The position numbers were made by a program, and so were the translations under genes. Below are positions 1 to 17,176 of a stretch of DNA of 64,000 nucleotides, in pieces; within the stretch, counting starts at the first letter, position 1; every line of letters begins with the position of its first letter. The notes below the pieces were generated by a model. That model was not told the DNA's origin and searched no databases. It worked only from the letters and a program-made list of their open reading frames with translations. The DNA comes from Rummeliibacillus suwonensis (GTDB lineage: Bacteria > Bacillota > Bacilli > Bacillales_A > Planococcaceae): assembly GCF_007896435.1 (NCBI RefSeq), contig NZ_VCBL01000001.1, positions 2,045,078 through 2,109,077 of the forward strand, written 5' to 3'.

Positions 1-240
1 TATTCATGGGTTGTATCGCCCACTGTTTTCATGAGGCGAAGTCCATTTTCATCATAGGTATAAGAGGCTACTGTGTTGCCTTCTAATGTTTGAACACTTG
101 TTAAGCGCTGTGCTTCATTATAGGTGTACTTAAAATGTTCATCCTGTAATAGGTTTCCATCTGCATCATATTGGTAGTCCGTATCGTTTTTCTTTTCAAT
201 TTGATTGGCATCGTTAAATTGTGCGACTTGTTTTAACTCT
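1..240 (-). pseudogene. Orphan RHS/YD-repeat cassette, partial
   Basis: Read on the minus strand this stretch is nearly identical to the RHS-repeat coding region of the large WapA-like gene at about 4213-4440, with a short upstream piece that matches about 4680-4705. The two pieces are joined at a shared NDAN coding motif, so about 255 bp of the parent is missing, in frame. It begins at about 240 without a start codon and runs off the left edge of the window. Displaced RHS fragments carrying alternative C-terminal tips are a known feature of polymorphic toxin loci, where they can recombine with the main gene. That the hidden part carries another toxin tip is inference. Confidence 0.8.
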
Positions 241-345
241 ATCCACCTGATATGATACACATTTAGATATTTCTATAGGATATATGATCTTTCTTCTATA
301 ACTGCCACCCATTTATATTTCACATACATGATTAGACTTTTATTT

Positions 346-894
346 TCATAAGTCCATTTCATTTTTAATAGGTAATTCATTATAAGGATAATCGGTAAAG
401 TTAGCGATAAAATCCCAGCCTATTCCATCAAAACCAATCCACAGATAAAATCTTTCTTCTAAATGATTCATCCTATAATCAAAAATGAAACGATACTGAC
501 CAACTTCACCGTTTGGATCAATTTCTACATATTTTTCGGAAGATAGTAAAACATTTTCGTTATTAAAGGCATCTAAATAAATCTTTTGAAAATGTTGAAC
601 TAATTCCACTTCATTTTCTATTTTTGCAAAATGATAAAATTTCCCTGGACCAACTTTTTTCATTTCGGCTATTTCTGAGATATTGATGTCATTTGATTCA
701 TCAAGTACATGTATATATAGTGGATATCTATCTAATTTTCTCAAAAACTGTTGTAAAAACACCTTATATCTCTCACATAAATGGTCTTCAGTAGGAGAAA
801 TAATAAAAGAAAATTCAACCAATCCTCTTTTTTCATTTTTGAAAATATAAGAAAAGTCATCACCTATTAAAAAGTTGCTTAAAAAAAATTTCAT
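346..894 (-). CDS. Cognate immunity protein of the WapA-like toxin (putative)
   Basis: A 182-residue acidic soluble protein with no signal peptide or membrane segment; I do not recognise the family. Its ATG (894-892) directly follows the TAA (897-895) that would end the toxin reading frame if the IS21 element were removed. An AAGGTGG ribosome binding site lies inside the last toxin codons. Such toxin-stop/immunity-start abutment is typical of contact-dependent polymorphic toxins, where the downstream gene protects the producer. The role is inferred from position only. The IS21 copy now separates it from the toxin gene and from any shared promoter. A weak TATAAA (926-931) with a poor upstream hexamer inside the IS end might drive it. 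Confidence 0.7.
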   Translation of the reverse strand: MKFFLSNFLIGDDFSYIFKNEKRGLVEFSFIISPTEDHLCERYKVFLQQFLRKLDRYPLYIHVLDESNDINISEIAEMKKVGPGKFYHFAKIENEVELVQHFQKIYLDAFNNENVLLSSEKYVEIDPNGEVGQYRFIFDYRMNHLEERFYLWIGFDGIGWDFIANFTDYPYNELPIKNEMDL

Positions 895-1078
895 TTACCA
901 CACCACCTTATATTTGGAGGATGTCTTTATAAACACGTTTGTTTATTGCAAAATAAAAGTACAGAGGTTTGCGAGAAATTTGTGCAGAACTCAACTGCAT
1001 AAAAAAAGGCTTGCCAGCCCCATAATAATTCCCTACTGTATTGATTGAGAGACCACAACAGTAGGAGGACATGAAAGG

Positions 1079-9292
<8,214 letters not shown>

Positions 9293-9663
9293 TTTACTCC
9301 TCCAATAATACTTTTTATAACAAAAATGTTACAGAATTATTATACATAAGCAAAAAATTGTTATAAATGGGACCTTAATATGTTTTTATTTACTCTTTAA
9401 ATAAAATATGTAAAATAAAGTTTAAAATTTGAGCCATAAATAACTTTTTCGCTATCTTCCATCCAAACCATTTTGTGCTTGATACTGGATGGATATGGAG
9501 GATTGTATAACTTTTTTTCAATATTTCTTCAAAATTTGTACCTTTTTGATAAAAATTCAGAGGTAAATGGTTTTAAGAATCTAGCACCTGAGAATTACCT
9601 TCTTGTTCTTTTTATAATAAAATTGGATGTTTAACGAAAGTAATTGAGGGATCAAAGAATTAA

Positions 9664-9874
9664 TAAAGTGAAGCTTCCATCAGTGGGGGGTTTCCTTCAT
9701 CCCCCAACTGAGCTAGAAGAACTCAGGTTAAAAGCGCCACGTCCTGTGGCAACACCTGAGGGACCAACATCCTGCCCGCCCAAACCAATCGGACGCATGC
9801 GGCAGTTAACCTCCATCTATCTTTCTCGTTTCTCTTTAAATCTTGAGGTCTTACTGCCCGTTAAAGCGGGATAA
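9664..9874 (+). repeat. Structured dispersed repeat, copy A (full length)
   Basis: A near-complete copy of the approximately 215-bp element. It starts TAAAGTGAAGCTTCC and ends GCGGGATAAA. Hairpin P1 is CAGTGGGGGG/CCCCCAACTG and P2 is CTCAGGT/ACCTGAG with an inner GCCAC/GTGGC. The 5' half of the P4 stem has diverged (CATGCGGCAGTT), while the 3' half (TTACTGCCCGTTAAAGCGGG) is intact. It lies between the divergent wapA start and the convergent antiporter end. Apart from it I see nothing recognisable in 9293-10074 except a short palindrome near 9915-9938. Confidence 0.85.
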
Positions 9875-10074
9875 AATAAACGAAGGTATCATTATGAGAA
9901 CAACTGAAGGAAATCCTTTAAAATACAGGATTTTAAAGGGGAATTTATGAAAGATAAGTTTGTTATGAAAGTTATTATTTCAGACGTGTTGATTAGGAAG
10001 AAATCAGCAAATATTTTTGCCATAATCCTTAAAAAGCATGTATTTATATGATTGCCCGTCCTTCATTTAACATT

Positions 10075-11214
10075 TTACTCGTCCACTCTTTTTCCAAAAA
10101 TCCATTTTAATAGTGGTGGTGTTGCTAAGGTTGTAACGACAACGACGATAATCATGGGGGTATAATACGCCACTGGCAATAATTTATTGTCTAATCCCAT
10201 AGCGGCAATAATAAGAGCTACTTCTCCTCGAGAAATCATGCCAGCTCCAACACCCATGGATGAACGCATATTGAGACCTGCTAATTTTGCGCCAATCCCT
10301 GCGCCGATAAATTTTGAAAGCAATGCAATGAAAGAGAATAGAACGATTAAGCCCATTTGGTTGCTGATCCCTTCAAACGTTACAGACAAACCGATACTTA
10401 CAAAGAAAAATGGAACAAAAATGCCATTAGCAATTGGTTCAACTTTTTCCTCGATCTCTTTCTTAAATTTTGTCTGTGCCATTGCAATTCCTGCAAAGAA
10501 CGATCCTATAATACCCGCAATACCTAAATATTCTCCAAAATATGCGAATGCAAAACAGATGATTAAAGCGCCACTTAATAAGGGTTCTGTAACTTTGACT
10601 TTAGAGAATAATCTTAAAAAGAATGGTACGAACCATTTGGATGCTAAGAAAAGGATCACAAAGAACAAAATCTTCTTTCCAATCAATAAAGAAATACTCA
10701 CATCAGACCCAACAAAAAAGCTCATGGCTATTGCTAATAATACAACCACAATAATATCATCTAGTACAGCTGCTCCTAGTAAGGTTGCACCTTCTTTACT
10801 GTTCAACCATCCTAATTCTCGCAATGTTTGGACAGAAATACTAACAGAAGTTGCAGCTAATAACAATCCTATGAAGATACCTTCTGCTGTTGATAATCCA
10901 TAATAATGCGCTCCAACGTATCCCATCACAATAGGTGCAATAATTCCCCCGATCGCGACAAACATGGCCGCTTTCCTATTGCGATCTAAATCCTCCAAAT
11001 TTGTTTCAAGTCCTGCTAAAAACATTAATAACAGGACACCAATTTCGCTAAAAGTATGCATGATTTCAGAATCCTGTACCCACCCTAATAGAGCAGGCCC
11101 TAAAATAATGCCTATAACGATCTTGCCCAATACGGATGGCTGTCCAAGCCTTACACTCAAATGACCAGCTAATTTTGTCGCCAATAAAACAATAACGATT
11201 TGGAAAATGAACAA
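10075..11214 (-). CDS. CPA2-family Na+(K+)/H+ antiporter
   Basis: A 379-residue integral membrane protein with about 12-13 hydrophobic segments, resembling NapA/KefB-type cation:proton antiporters without a C-terminal TrkA domain. Family-typical segments are GKIVIGIILGPALLGW near the N-terminus, LLGAAVLDDIIVVVLLA in the middle (the paired Asp residues of electrogenic CPA2 exchangers) and GMISRGEVALIIA near the C-terminus. The TTG at 11214 is preferred because GGAGG lies 7 nt upstream; the upstream TTG at 11244 would put that site inside the gene. Expected role: sodium or potassium and pH homeostasis. It is probably monocistronic, because a terminator hairpin lies upstream at 11326-11370. Confidence 0.9.
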   Translation of the reverse strand: MFIFQIVIVLLATKLAGHLSVRLGQPSVLGKIVIGIILGPALLGWVQDSEIMHTFSEIGVLLLMFLAGLETNLEDLDRNRKAAMFVAIGGIIAPIVMGYVGAHYYGLSTAEGIFIGLLLAATSVSISVQTLRELGWLNSKEGATLLGAAVLDDIIVVVLLAIAMSFFVGSDVSISLLIGKKILFFVILFLASKWFVPFFLRLFSKVKVTEPLLSGALIICFAFAYFGEYLGIAGIIGSFFAGIAMAQTKFKKEIEEKVEPIANGIFVPFFFVSIGLSVTFEGISNQMGLIVLFSFIALLSKFIGAGIGAKLAGLNMRSSMGVGAGMISRGEVALIIAAMGLDNKLLPVAYYTPMIIVVVVTTLATPPLLKWIFGKRVDE

Positions 11215-11325
11215 ATGATTTCCTCCTTTTGATAGACAGTTCAATTCAATAGTGAATAGATGAAAAGCTTACTGCAACATGAGGAAGAGCCGAAAAAGTC
11301 AATCGTAGCTTAATAGAGCCATTAA

Positions 11326-11370
11326 CAAAAAAACATGGCGGAGCCAGATTGACAGACTCCACCATGTTTT
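11326..11370 (-). terminator. Rho-independent terminator
   Basis: The stem ACATGGcGGAG/CTCCaCCATGT is followed on the minus strand by seven U residues. It lies between the SMC gene (ending at 11777) and the antiporter start, so it probably ends the SMC operon transcript. Confidence 0.75.
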
Positions 11371-11459
11371 GCACTCAACTATTTGATTAACCTATATGTT
11401 ATAGAAAATATTCATCTTTGTAAAGTGAAAGCTAGTAAACTGATCCATTACACCCTAGT

Positions 11460-11765
11460 ATAATTGCTTCGGGGTTTTTCCGTGCTTGGTCAAAAAGCTC
11501 CTCTGATTCAGCAGGCGAATATACATCCGCTCAACTCAATAAAGATTAAAATCGCATTCATCTCACCAGCTATTGAGATGAACTTCTGTACCTATTGCTA
11601 CGCTTTCGATACAAAAAAGATTTGGCTCCTGCCACTACGTTTTCAGCGCATAAAACATTTGCTTCGCATAAAACATTTGCTCCTGCCGCTTCGCTTTCGG
11701 CATAAAAAACATTTGCTCCTGTCGCTACGCTCTCGTCGCATAAGACATTGCTGAATAAGGATAAT
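11460..11765. repeat. Degenerate repeat region with tandem 34-36-bp units
   Basis: From about 11610 to 11758 four imperfect units of about 34-36 bp follow one another, each with a GCTACGCTTTCG-like block, then GCATAAAACATTTG and CTCCTGCC. The 5' part shares short blocks with 34180-34483 (for example GGTCAAAAAGCTC against CTCGAAAAGCTC, and CTTTCGATACAAAAAAGATTTG against CTTTCGGTACAAAAAAGATTTG read with one change). The 96-codon open frame across it is a by-product of the repeat. Function unknown. Confidence 0.6.
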
Positions 11766-11776
11766 CCATCTGTTTT

Positions 11777-14700
11777 CTATCCATTCATACTTACTGCTTC
11801 CTTTTGATGCTTGATCTGAATGCCCTTTATCGTGCTTTCAACTCTTGAAGGATCATGTTGTACGATGAAAACTTTACTATACTTTGCATAATAATCGTTG
11901 TCGTGTGCTTTCGGCGATAAGATGATAAGCTTGCGATTTAGTTCACTAGCGTATAGTTCAAACACTTTTTCTTTACGAATTTCATCTAATGCACTATCGA
12001 ATTCATCTAGTATGATATAGCCTGGTGTTGTATCAAGATGCTGCAGCAAGGTCAAAGCAAATAGAAGGGAGCTCAATGATTCCTCTCCTCCAGACATGCC
12101 TTTCCCATGTTTACCATTTCTAGCTTTTACGCTGACATCCTCTAATCGACTGCCGTGACCGTTTTTATGTGCTTTTACATATAATTTAAAAATCACCCGA
12201 CCGCGTTTATCTTCAAAACGCTCCCATGAAATTTCGCTTTCAAAGTTAAATTGCTCCATATAATGTTGAAATCGTTTATGAAGTGCTAACACATGCACAT
12301 TGATGGTCGTTTCTAACTTTTGTTCGTTTTCTGTAACGACAATTTTATGTTGTTCTAGTAACTCTTCCATTTTGAATGCATCTGCTCTTTTTTTATCATA
12401 TTCTGCTTTGCGTGTATTATAATTTTCTTCAGCATGAGGATCTACATCCGCATTTCTTGCTGTTTCGAATGCAATTTTTGCGCGTTCATTTTGTGATAAC
12501 AACGCAGACATTGACACTTCCTTTACAACTTCTTCTTTCATAGCTGCTTCGTATAATTGAGGGATAATTTGTTGCAGATCCTTTAGGATGATTTCATTTT
12601 GTGTGATTTCGGCTTTAATCGTTTGAAGTTTTTCCGAAATCTCTACACTTTTTTTCCTTCTATCTTGGATCGCTTGCTCATTATTTTCTTTATCGTTAGC
12701 TAATCTTCCAATATTTCGTGATAAACTAGCGATCAAATCCTGCAAATTTTGATATTGAAGCTGTTTCTCTCTTTTCGTTTGGTCAATTTCTTTGATTTTT
12801 CGGTTCAATTGTATTTCTTCTTTTTCTAATTGAAGAAGTTTTTGTTGTTCATCTTTCAAAGCACCGATTTGTTGGTAAATGTCTAATTGTTCTTGCAATA
12901 ATTGTTGTCGTTGCAACGAAACAGCTTGCTGTCTTTGAATTTCTATCATTTCATCTTGAAGATGTTCATTTGCTTGATTTGTTTGAATAATGTCCAGTTG
13001 GAGATTGTCTATTAACTTTTGGTACTCCTCCTTTTTATCCAATTCAAGCGTAAAAGCTTCTGCTTTTTTTACATCTTTGATAATATTTTGTAAATCCGTG
13101 ATTTTCTTTTCATATTCAGAGATGGCTAAATAGTCTTGCTGAAGCTGTTCTTCATACTTGGTGAAGCGATTTTGTAATTCGATCAAACGATTTTCTACTG
13201 CTCTTTTACTTAAAATAAAAGTATCTCTTTCTTGTGCCCCACGCAATCCACGCCCATCGATCAATATCTGGTTTTCAAGTTTAGGGGATTTTTCAAAGAA
13301 TTGGTCAATCCAAAAAAGAACTTTCGTTGCCATAATCACTTGTTCCTCAGATAATTGATCTCTTATTTTCAACTTCCATACAGATAAATGGTCTATATAT
13401 TTTGTTGGTATAATCGTTAACAGTGAAACATGATATAAGTCATTTACTGGTTTGCATGAACGTGCATGATAAAAAATCGTATATTTAATCGGATCCAGTG
13501 CTTTTTCATCCTTTAAAGTGGCGTTGTCCTCTAATTCGATAAAATCACGTAACGTGTAGGCTTGGATCCCTTGTTTTTTTAGTTGTTGAATAGCTTCTTG
13601 TTGACGAACGGACATGACTTTGTTTTGCTGTAACATGGTGATTTCATTTTTTAATTGTTTGCACTTTTCTTCTTCATGAGGAATTGTCTTAGCGAGTGTT
13701 TTAAAAGCTTGTTTATTTTTTTCTAAAGATTCTTCCACATGATAGCTGCTGACATAGATAGCAAGAATATTTCTGTATTCATCTTCTTGTTCAATAATTC
13801 CTTTTAGTTTGTATTCCTCGTCTACCTTTTTATATTGAAGCTCTTCTATTTTTTTCGTATTCTCTCGGATTTGTTTCCTATGTCTTTCAAGTTCAGCTTC
13901 TAATGTGGACATTTTCCTACTATTTTCTTCTAAATACTTTTTCGTGTCTTCTTCACTATATCGAAGTCGTTTTCGTAATTCTTGCGTGCTTTCTAGCTTT
14001 TCTTGAAGGTATTCGATTTCATCCTTTAATCGCTTTTGTTGATTATAGAACGAAATTTCTTGATTTTTTAGTTGCCGTATCTCTAGATCATATTGATGAC
14101 TTTGCTGTTCCTTTTGTTTTTTTCTTTCTTTTAATTCTGCTATTTGATTGACAATGACTTGTGCTTTCTCTTGCAATCCCTGTAATTGCTGCTCTTTTTT
14201 CTTCATATCCTGTTCGAATTCGTTTTGCTCCATTTCTAGTTTTGCTTTGATACTTCGAGTAAAAAGGACATGATTTTTACCATTGGTATGAAGATTTTTT
14301 TCATTTATTTGAAAGCGTTTATAGGCATCATGTGCGATCGTCATTTGACTCTCCATGTATTTAACGTTGGTTTTTGTTTGCTGCAATTCCGCTTCTAGCT
14401 CTTTCAAATTTTCAACGCTTATTTCCCATTCCTTTTGTATTTCTTCGATATGGTACATTTCACTGAATCGGCGAAAACGTTCTTCTGGCGACATGGTAGC
14501 AAACTGATTAACCTCTTTTTGATACCAAATAAGGTAAAACATATCAGGGTGAATTTTATATTTATATTGTAGATCATCTCGATACATCGAAAGATTTCGC
14601 TGATTTTGATCCCCTGAACGATATGTGGCGATTTCTTTTAACTCTTCTGGCGAATCACCTGTATATACCTTGAATAACCGTTGGATAACAGAACTAGGTT

Positions 14701-15001
14701 GTTGTTTGATCAGAAGTTGAAAGGCAATATAAGGTGCTGCATCCACACGAGAGGAGCCAATATTATGAAAGGTTAATAAGATTTCAGCATTCCATATTTG
14801 TCCCGGTCTTAAATTGGCTGAACGCAATCCTTCAATATCCACCTTTGCTGAATAGAGGACCGCCCCCATGACAAAAGTAATGGTTGATTTTCCAGCTCCA
14901 TTTGGTCCTGAGATCAAGACATGCTCGCCTTCACCGCCAAATGTTATTTTCACTGGTTTGTAATCACGAATACCACTAAATTGTAAGCTATATGGAATCA
15001 T
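11777..15001 (-). CDS. SMC-like ATPase of a MukB/JetC-type complex
   Basis: A 1074-residue SMC/Rad50-type ATPase. Walker A is GPNGAGKST at about residues 32-40, long coiled coils run at about 180-470 and 610-900, and a globular hinge lies at about 475-600. The C-terminal head has signature MSGGEES (969) and Walker B YIILDEFDSALDE (about 996). The ATG overlaps the stop of the kite gene (ATGA), so the two are translationally coupled. With the kleisin and kite genes upstream it matches the SMC subunit of MukBEF/MksBEF or Wadjet JetABC complexes, which extrude DNA loops. Wadjet complexes also need the JetD nuclease, and no jetD-like gene is within reach here. Chromosome organisation or plasmid restriction are both possible. 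Confidence 0.88.
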   Translation of the reverse strand: MIPYSLQFSGIRDYKPVKITFGGEGEHVLISGPNGAGKSTITFVMGAVLYSAKVDIEGLRSANLRPGQIWNAEILLTFHNIGSSRVDAAPYIAFQLLIKQQPSSVIQRLFKVYTGDSPEELKEIATYRSGDQNQRNLSMYRDDLQYKYKIHPDMFYLIWYQKEVNQFATMSPEERFRRFSEMYHIEEIQKEWEISVENLKELEAELQQTKTNVKYMESQMTIAHDAYKRFQINEKNLHTNGKNHVLFTRSIKAKLEMEQNEFEQDMKKKEQQLQGLQEKAQVIVNQIAELKERKKQKEQQSHQYDLEIRQLKNQEISFYNQQKRLKDEIEYLQEKLESTQELRKRLRYSEEDTKKYLEENSRKMSTLEAELERHRKQIRENTKKIEELQYKKVDEEYKLKGIIEQEDEYRNILAIYVSSYHVEESLEKNKQAFKTLAKTIPHEEEKCKQLKNEITMLQQNKVMSVRQQEAIQQLKKQGIQAYTLRDFIELEDNATLKDEKALDPIKYTIFYHARSCKPVNDLYHVSLLTIIPTKYIDHLSVWKLKIRDQLSEEQVIMATKVLFWIDQFFEKSPKLENQILIDGRGLRGAQERDTFILSKRAVENRLIELQNRFTKYEEQLQQDYLAISEYEKKITDLQNIIKDVKKAEAFTLELDKKEEYQKLIDNLQLDIIQTNQANEHLQDEMIEIQRQQAVSLQRQQLLQEQLDIYQQIGALKDEQQKLLQLEKEEIQLNRKIKEIDQTKREKQLQYQNLQDLIASLSRNIGRLANDKENNEQAIQDRRKKSVEISEKLQTIKAEITQNEIILKDLQQIIPQLYEAAMKEEVVKEVSMSALLSQNERAKIAFETARNADVDPHAEENYNTRKAEYDKKRADAFKMEELLEQHKIVVTENEQKLETTINVHVLALHKRFQHYMEQFNFESEISWERFEDKRGRVIFKLYVKAHKNGHGSRLEDVSVKARNGKHGKGMSGGEESLSSLLFALTLLQHLDTTPGYIILDEFDSALDEIRKEKVFELYASELNRKLIILSPKAHDNDYYAKYSKVFIVQHDPSRVESTIKGIQIKHQKEAVSMNG

Positions 15002-15690
15002 TGCTCTTCCTCCTGCCTATACAGATTATGTCGTTTGAAAAATTTCACGACCTCTTCCTTACTTAATTGAGCAGACTGCGCAAATTCCGTTGTTCTTCGT
15101 AAAAATGAATTTGAAAACATATGAACCCCAATAGATGTTACTTTATACGCTTGCTCCGATTGGGAAAGTTGAAAGTCTTCAACAGCACCGATTTTTTTTA
15201 ATATCTCGATATTATTTTGTAGCTTTCGGCTTGCGTGCTGCATTTCATGACCAAAATCAGTCAGTAATTGCTGTAATAATGTGAATTCATGATTCAGCAC
15301 TTCTTGTTGATAGAACATGTATAGCAATATAGCAAGTGCTTCTTTATTTAAAGTAGATTTTGCTTGTTTTGCAGGGACACGCATCATCGCGATAAGCTGA
15401 TCTCTTTTATCGTCATAAATGATTTTAAAATATCTTGCAATTGCTTGATTCAAACGGTTTATAAAAGAATAAAAAGCCGTTTCATCATTTTTGATATTTA
15501 GCATTTTTTCTACTTCTTTTCGCTTCAAACCATAATTTTGACCCTTGATAGCTGATGAAGAAGAAAAGAGTAATTGCATGAAGACTAATTCTTCTTCTGT
15601 AGACAAAAATGCTTTAAGATTTTGCATCACCATCAAAGGATTTAGGTTTTGCTGTTCGTTGTCGTACAATATGTTTTCTGTCGTCATCAT
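14998..15690 (-). CDS. MukE/JetB-like kite subunit (putative)
   Basis: A 230-residue mainly helical protein with winged-helix character, resembling DUF4194/JetB or MukE kite subunits by size, composition and gene order. It is encoded between the kleisin-like and SMC genes. I chose ATG 15690, seven nt after GGAG; the reading frame also opens at a TTG at 15714, which lacks a site. The start lies inside the kleisin gene (about 77 bp overlap), and the end overlaps the SMC start. In such complexes two kite subunits bind the kleisin linker and DNA. Sequence similarity by eye is weak, so the assignment rests largely on context. Confidence 0.75.
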   Translation of the reverse strand: MMTTENILYDNEQQNLNPLMVMQNLKAFLSTEEELVFMQLLFSSSSAIKGQNYGLKRKEVEKMLNIKNDETAFYSFINRLNQAIARYFKIIYDDKRDQLIAMMRVPAKQAKSTLNKEALAILLYMFYQQEVLNHEFTLLQQLLTDFGHEMQHASRKLQNNIEILKKIGAVEDFQLSQSEQAYKVTSIGVHMFSNSFLRRTTEFAQSAQLSKEEVVKFFKRHNLYRQEEEQ

Positions 15691-17056
15691 TGATCCACTC
15701 CCATTCTTTTTCAAAAGCTTGTACTTCTCTTTTTCGGTCTTCTTCTACATTTTGATTTCCCATTAATGCTGATATGGCAAGCATTGTTCGAATACTATCT
15801 CCCCAATTTGGCGAGCCTGCCTCAATGATCAATTGTTCTAGTTCGGCAACATTTTCTTTCTCTAGATACCTTTCTACTTCTTCCGTATGAATGACGGCCT
15901 TCGTCATTTGCCAGGAAGCTTCAGAAAATGCGGTGCGAATATTATCTTCTTCGATTAGATCTTCAACATACTGAATCGGCTCTCCTGCAATATCTTCTGA
16001 ACTCACTTGAGGTTCATAGTTTTCTAAATAATCAATGCCATCTTCAATGTCTTGCTTACTGATGGGCGCTGTAAATTTAATAGGAACCCAAATACCATCC
16101 ATTGCTTCATCCTCATATTCTTGTTGTTCCATAAAACTAAAGATGTCATGCGCATTTGGAATATTTGAATCAATCGGTGGTTCATACATATTTATGATAA
16201 ATTGTCGAACCTTTTCTGGAGAAATATTGGTCGTAATAGGTGTATTTTTCATCATGACAAATCGATTATATTTATTGAGTATGCCAAGACTTAAACCAGT
16301 TCCCTTCGTTAAAGCTGCGGTCCCTCTCCTTACTAAAGGAGTCATCCCTAAACTTTCATCAACCATTTTAAACAGATTTAAGCGGTCATTCATCTTGTCA
16401 TCTAAATCCGCCATTAATGCATGAATTTTCTCAAGCTGTGGTAAAGCATTTTTTTCTGCCAAAAATTCTAATTGACGCAATTCAATTTGCTCGATAGCGT
16501 CTTCTACATTTTGGATCATGGAAGCAATTTTATTTCCTCCCGAAATCCCTCTGTCATCATATGCTTCACTTAACTCTGCATCACGACGAGCCTGAAATAA
16601 TAGACGTGAAATATCATCCTGCATGTGGTAAGCTAATGAATCATTTGCCAGGCGAATAAGTGCGTCGATCATTCGTTTTCCTCTATCTAATAGCTTTAGT
16701 TTTTTGGCTTGCTTTGAAATCCAACTATGTTTAGCTAATGTATGAACAATTTGCCCAACCTTTTCTAATGATGGTGGTTCCTCGTCATTATAACGGTGAA
16801 GATAGCGATAAAATAGTTCTTCCGCATTTCCAATCGGACGACGCGTTGAGTTTATTCCCAGAGCTTCCTCATTTAATAACTGCAACAACCTTAAAAATCG
16901 GAGGATTTCAATTGGAGATTGGTAGACTTGTTGTGAATGCAAATCGTTTAAAACACCGGAAAGTGATGCAATATCGCGCATTGTTTTGTTCATATCCACT
17001 TGATGTAAGTTTTCATCAAATATAGATATGGGCTTTTTTTCTATTGATAAATCCAT
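15614..17056 (-). CDS. MukF/JetA-like kleisin subunit (putative)
   Basis: A 480-residue helical protein at the head of the SMC operon. The length fits JetA/MukF-type kleisins. Predicted winged-helix segments lie at about 45-150 and coiled helices at about 160-260, and the tail is acidic and Glu-rich. It has no enzymatic motif. Kleisins bridge the two SMC heads and bind the kite dimer. The ATG at 17056 follows a GGGGGTG and GAGGA. The 3' end overlaps the kite gene by about 77 bp, which indicates a tightly coupled operon. Assignment is by size, order and composition; a profile search against JetA, DUF3375 and MukF would settle the subtype. Confidence 0.72.
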   Translation of the reverse strand: MDLSIEKKPISIFDENLHQVDMNKTMRDIASLSGVLNDLHSQQVYQSPIEILRFLRLLQLLNEEALGINSTRRPIGNAEELFYRYLHRYNDEEPPSLEKVGQIVHTLAKHSWISKQAKKLKLLDRGKRMIDALIRLANDSLAYHMQDDISRLLFQARRDAELSEAYDDRGISGGNKIASMIQNVEDAIEQIELRQLEFLAEKNALPQLEKIHALMADLDDKMNDRLNLFKMVDESLGMTPLVRRGTAALTKGTGLSLGILNKYNRFVMMKNTPITTNISPEKVRQFIINMYEPPIDSNIPNAHDIFSFMEQQEYEDEAMDGIWVPIKFTAPISKQDIEDGIDYLENYEPQVSSEDIAGEPIQYVEDLIEEDNIRTAFSEASWQMTKAVIHTEEVERYLEKENVAELEQLIIEAGSPNWGDSIRTMLAISALMGNQNVEEDRKREVQAFEKEWEWINDDDRKHIVRQRTAKPKSFDGDAKS

Positions 17057-17176
17057 TCCTCTACACCCCCTAATGTTCTTTCTTGCTCATGCATCCCCTG
17101 TGAGAATTCATTCATTATCCATTGAGCATACGATGAAAAAGTGGTGAAATTATTGAATAATCTAAAAATTATGATG

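Noticed and set aside
9644-9874. 76-codon frame across repeat copy A (similar frames cross E and L)
   Set aside because: The frame follows the repeat and is broken or shifted in other copies, so it is not coding.
11464-11754. 96-codon plus-strand frame with repeated RFRHKKHLLL-like segments
   Set aside because: The repetition comes from the tandem DNA repeat; no ribosome binding site and no protein-like conservation between units.
11600-11760. Possible CRISPR array
   Set aside because: Units are imperfect, lack unique spacers of constant length, and no cas gene is present.
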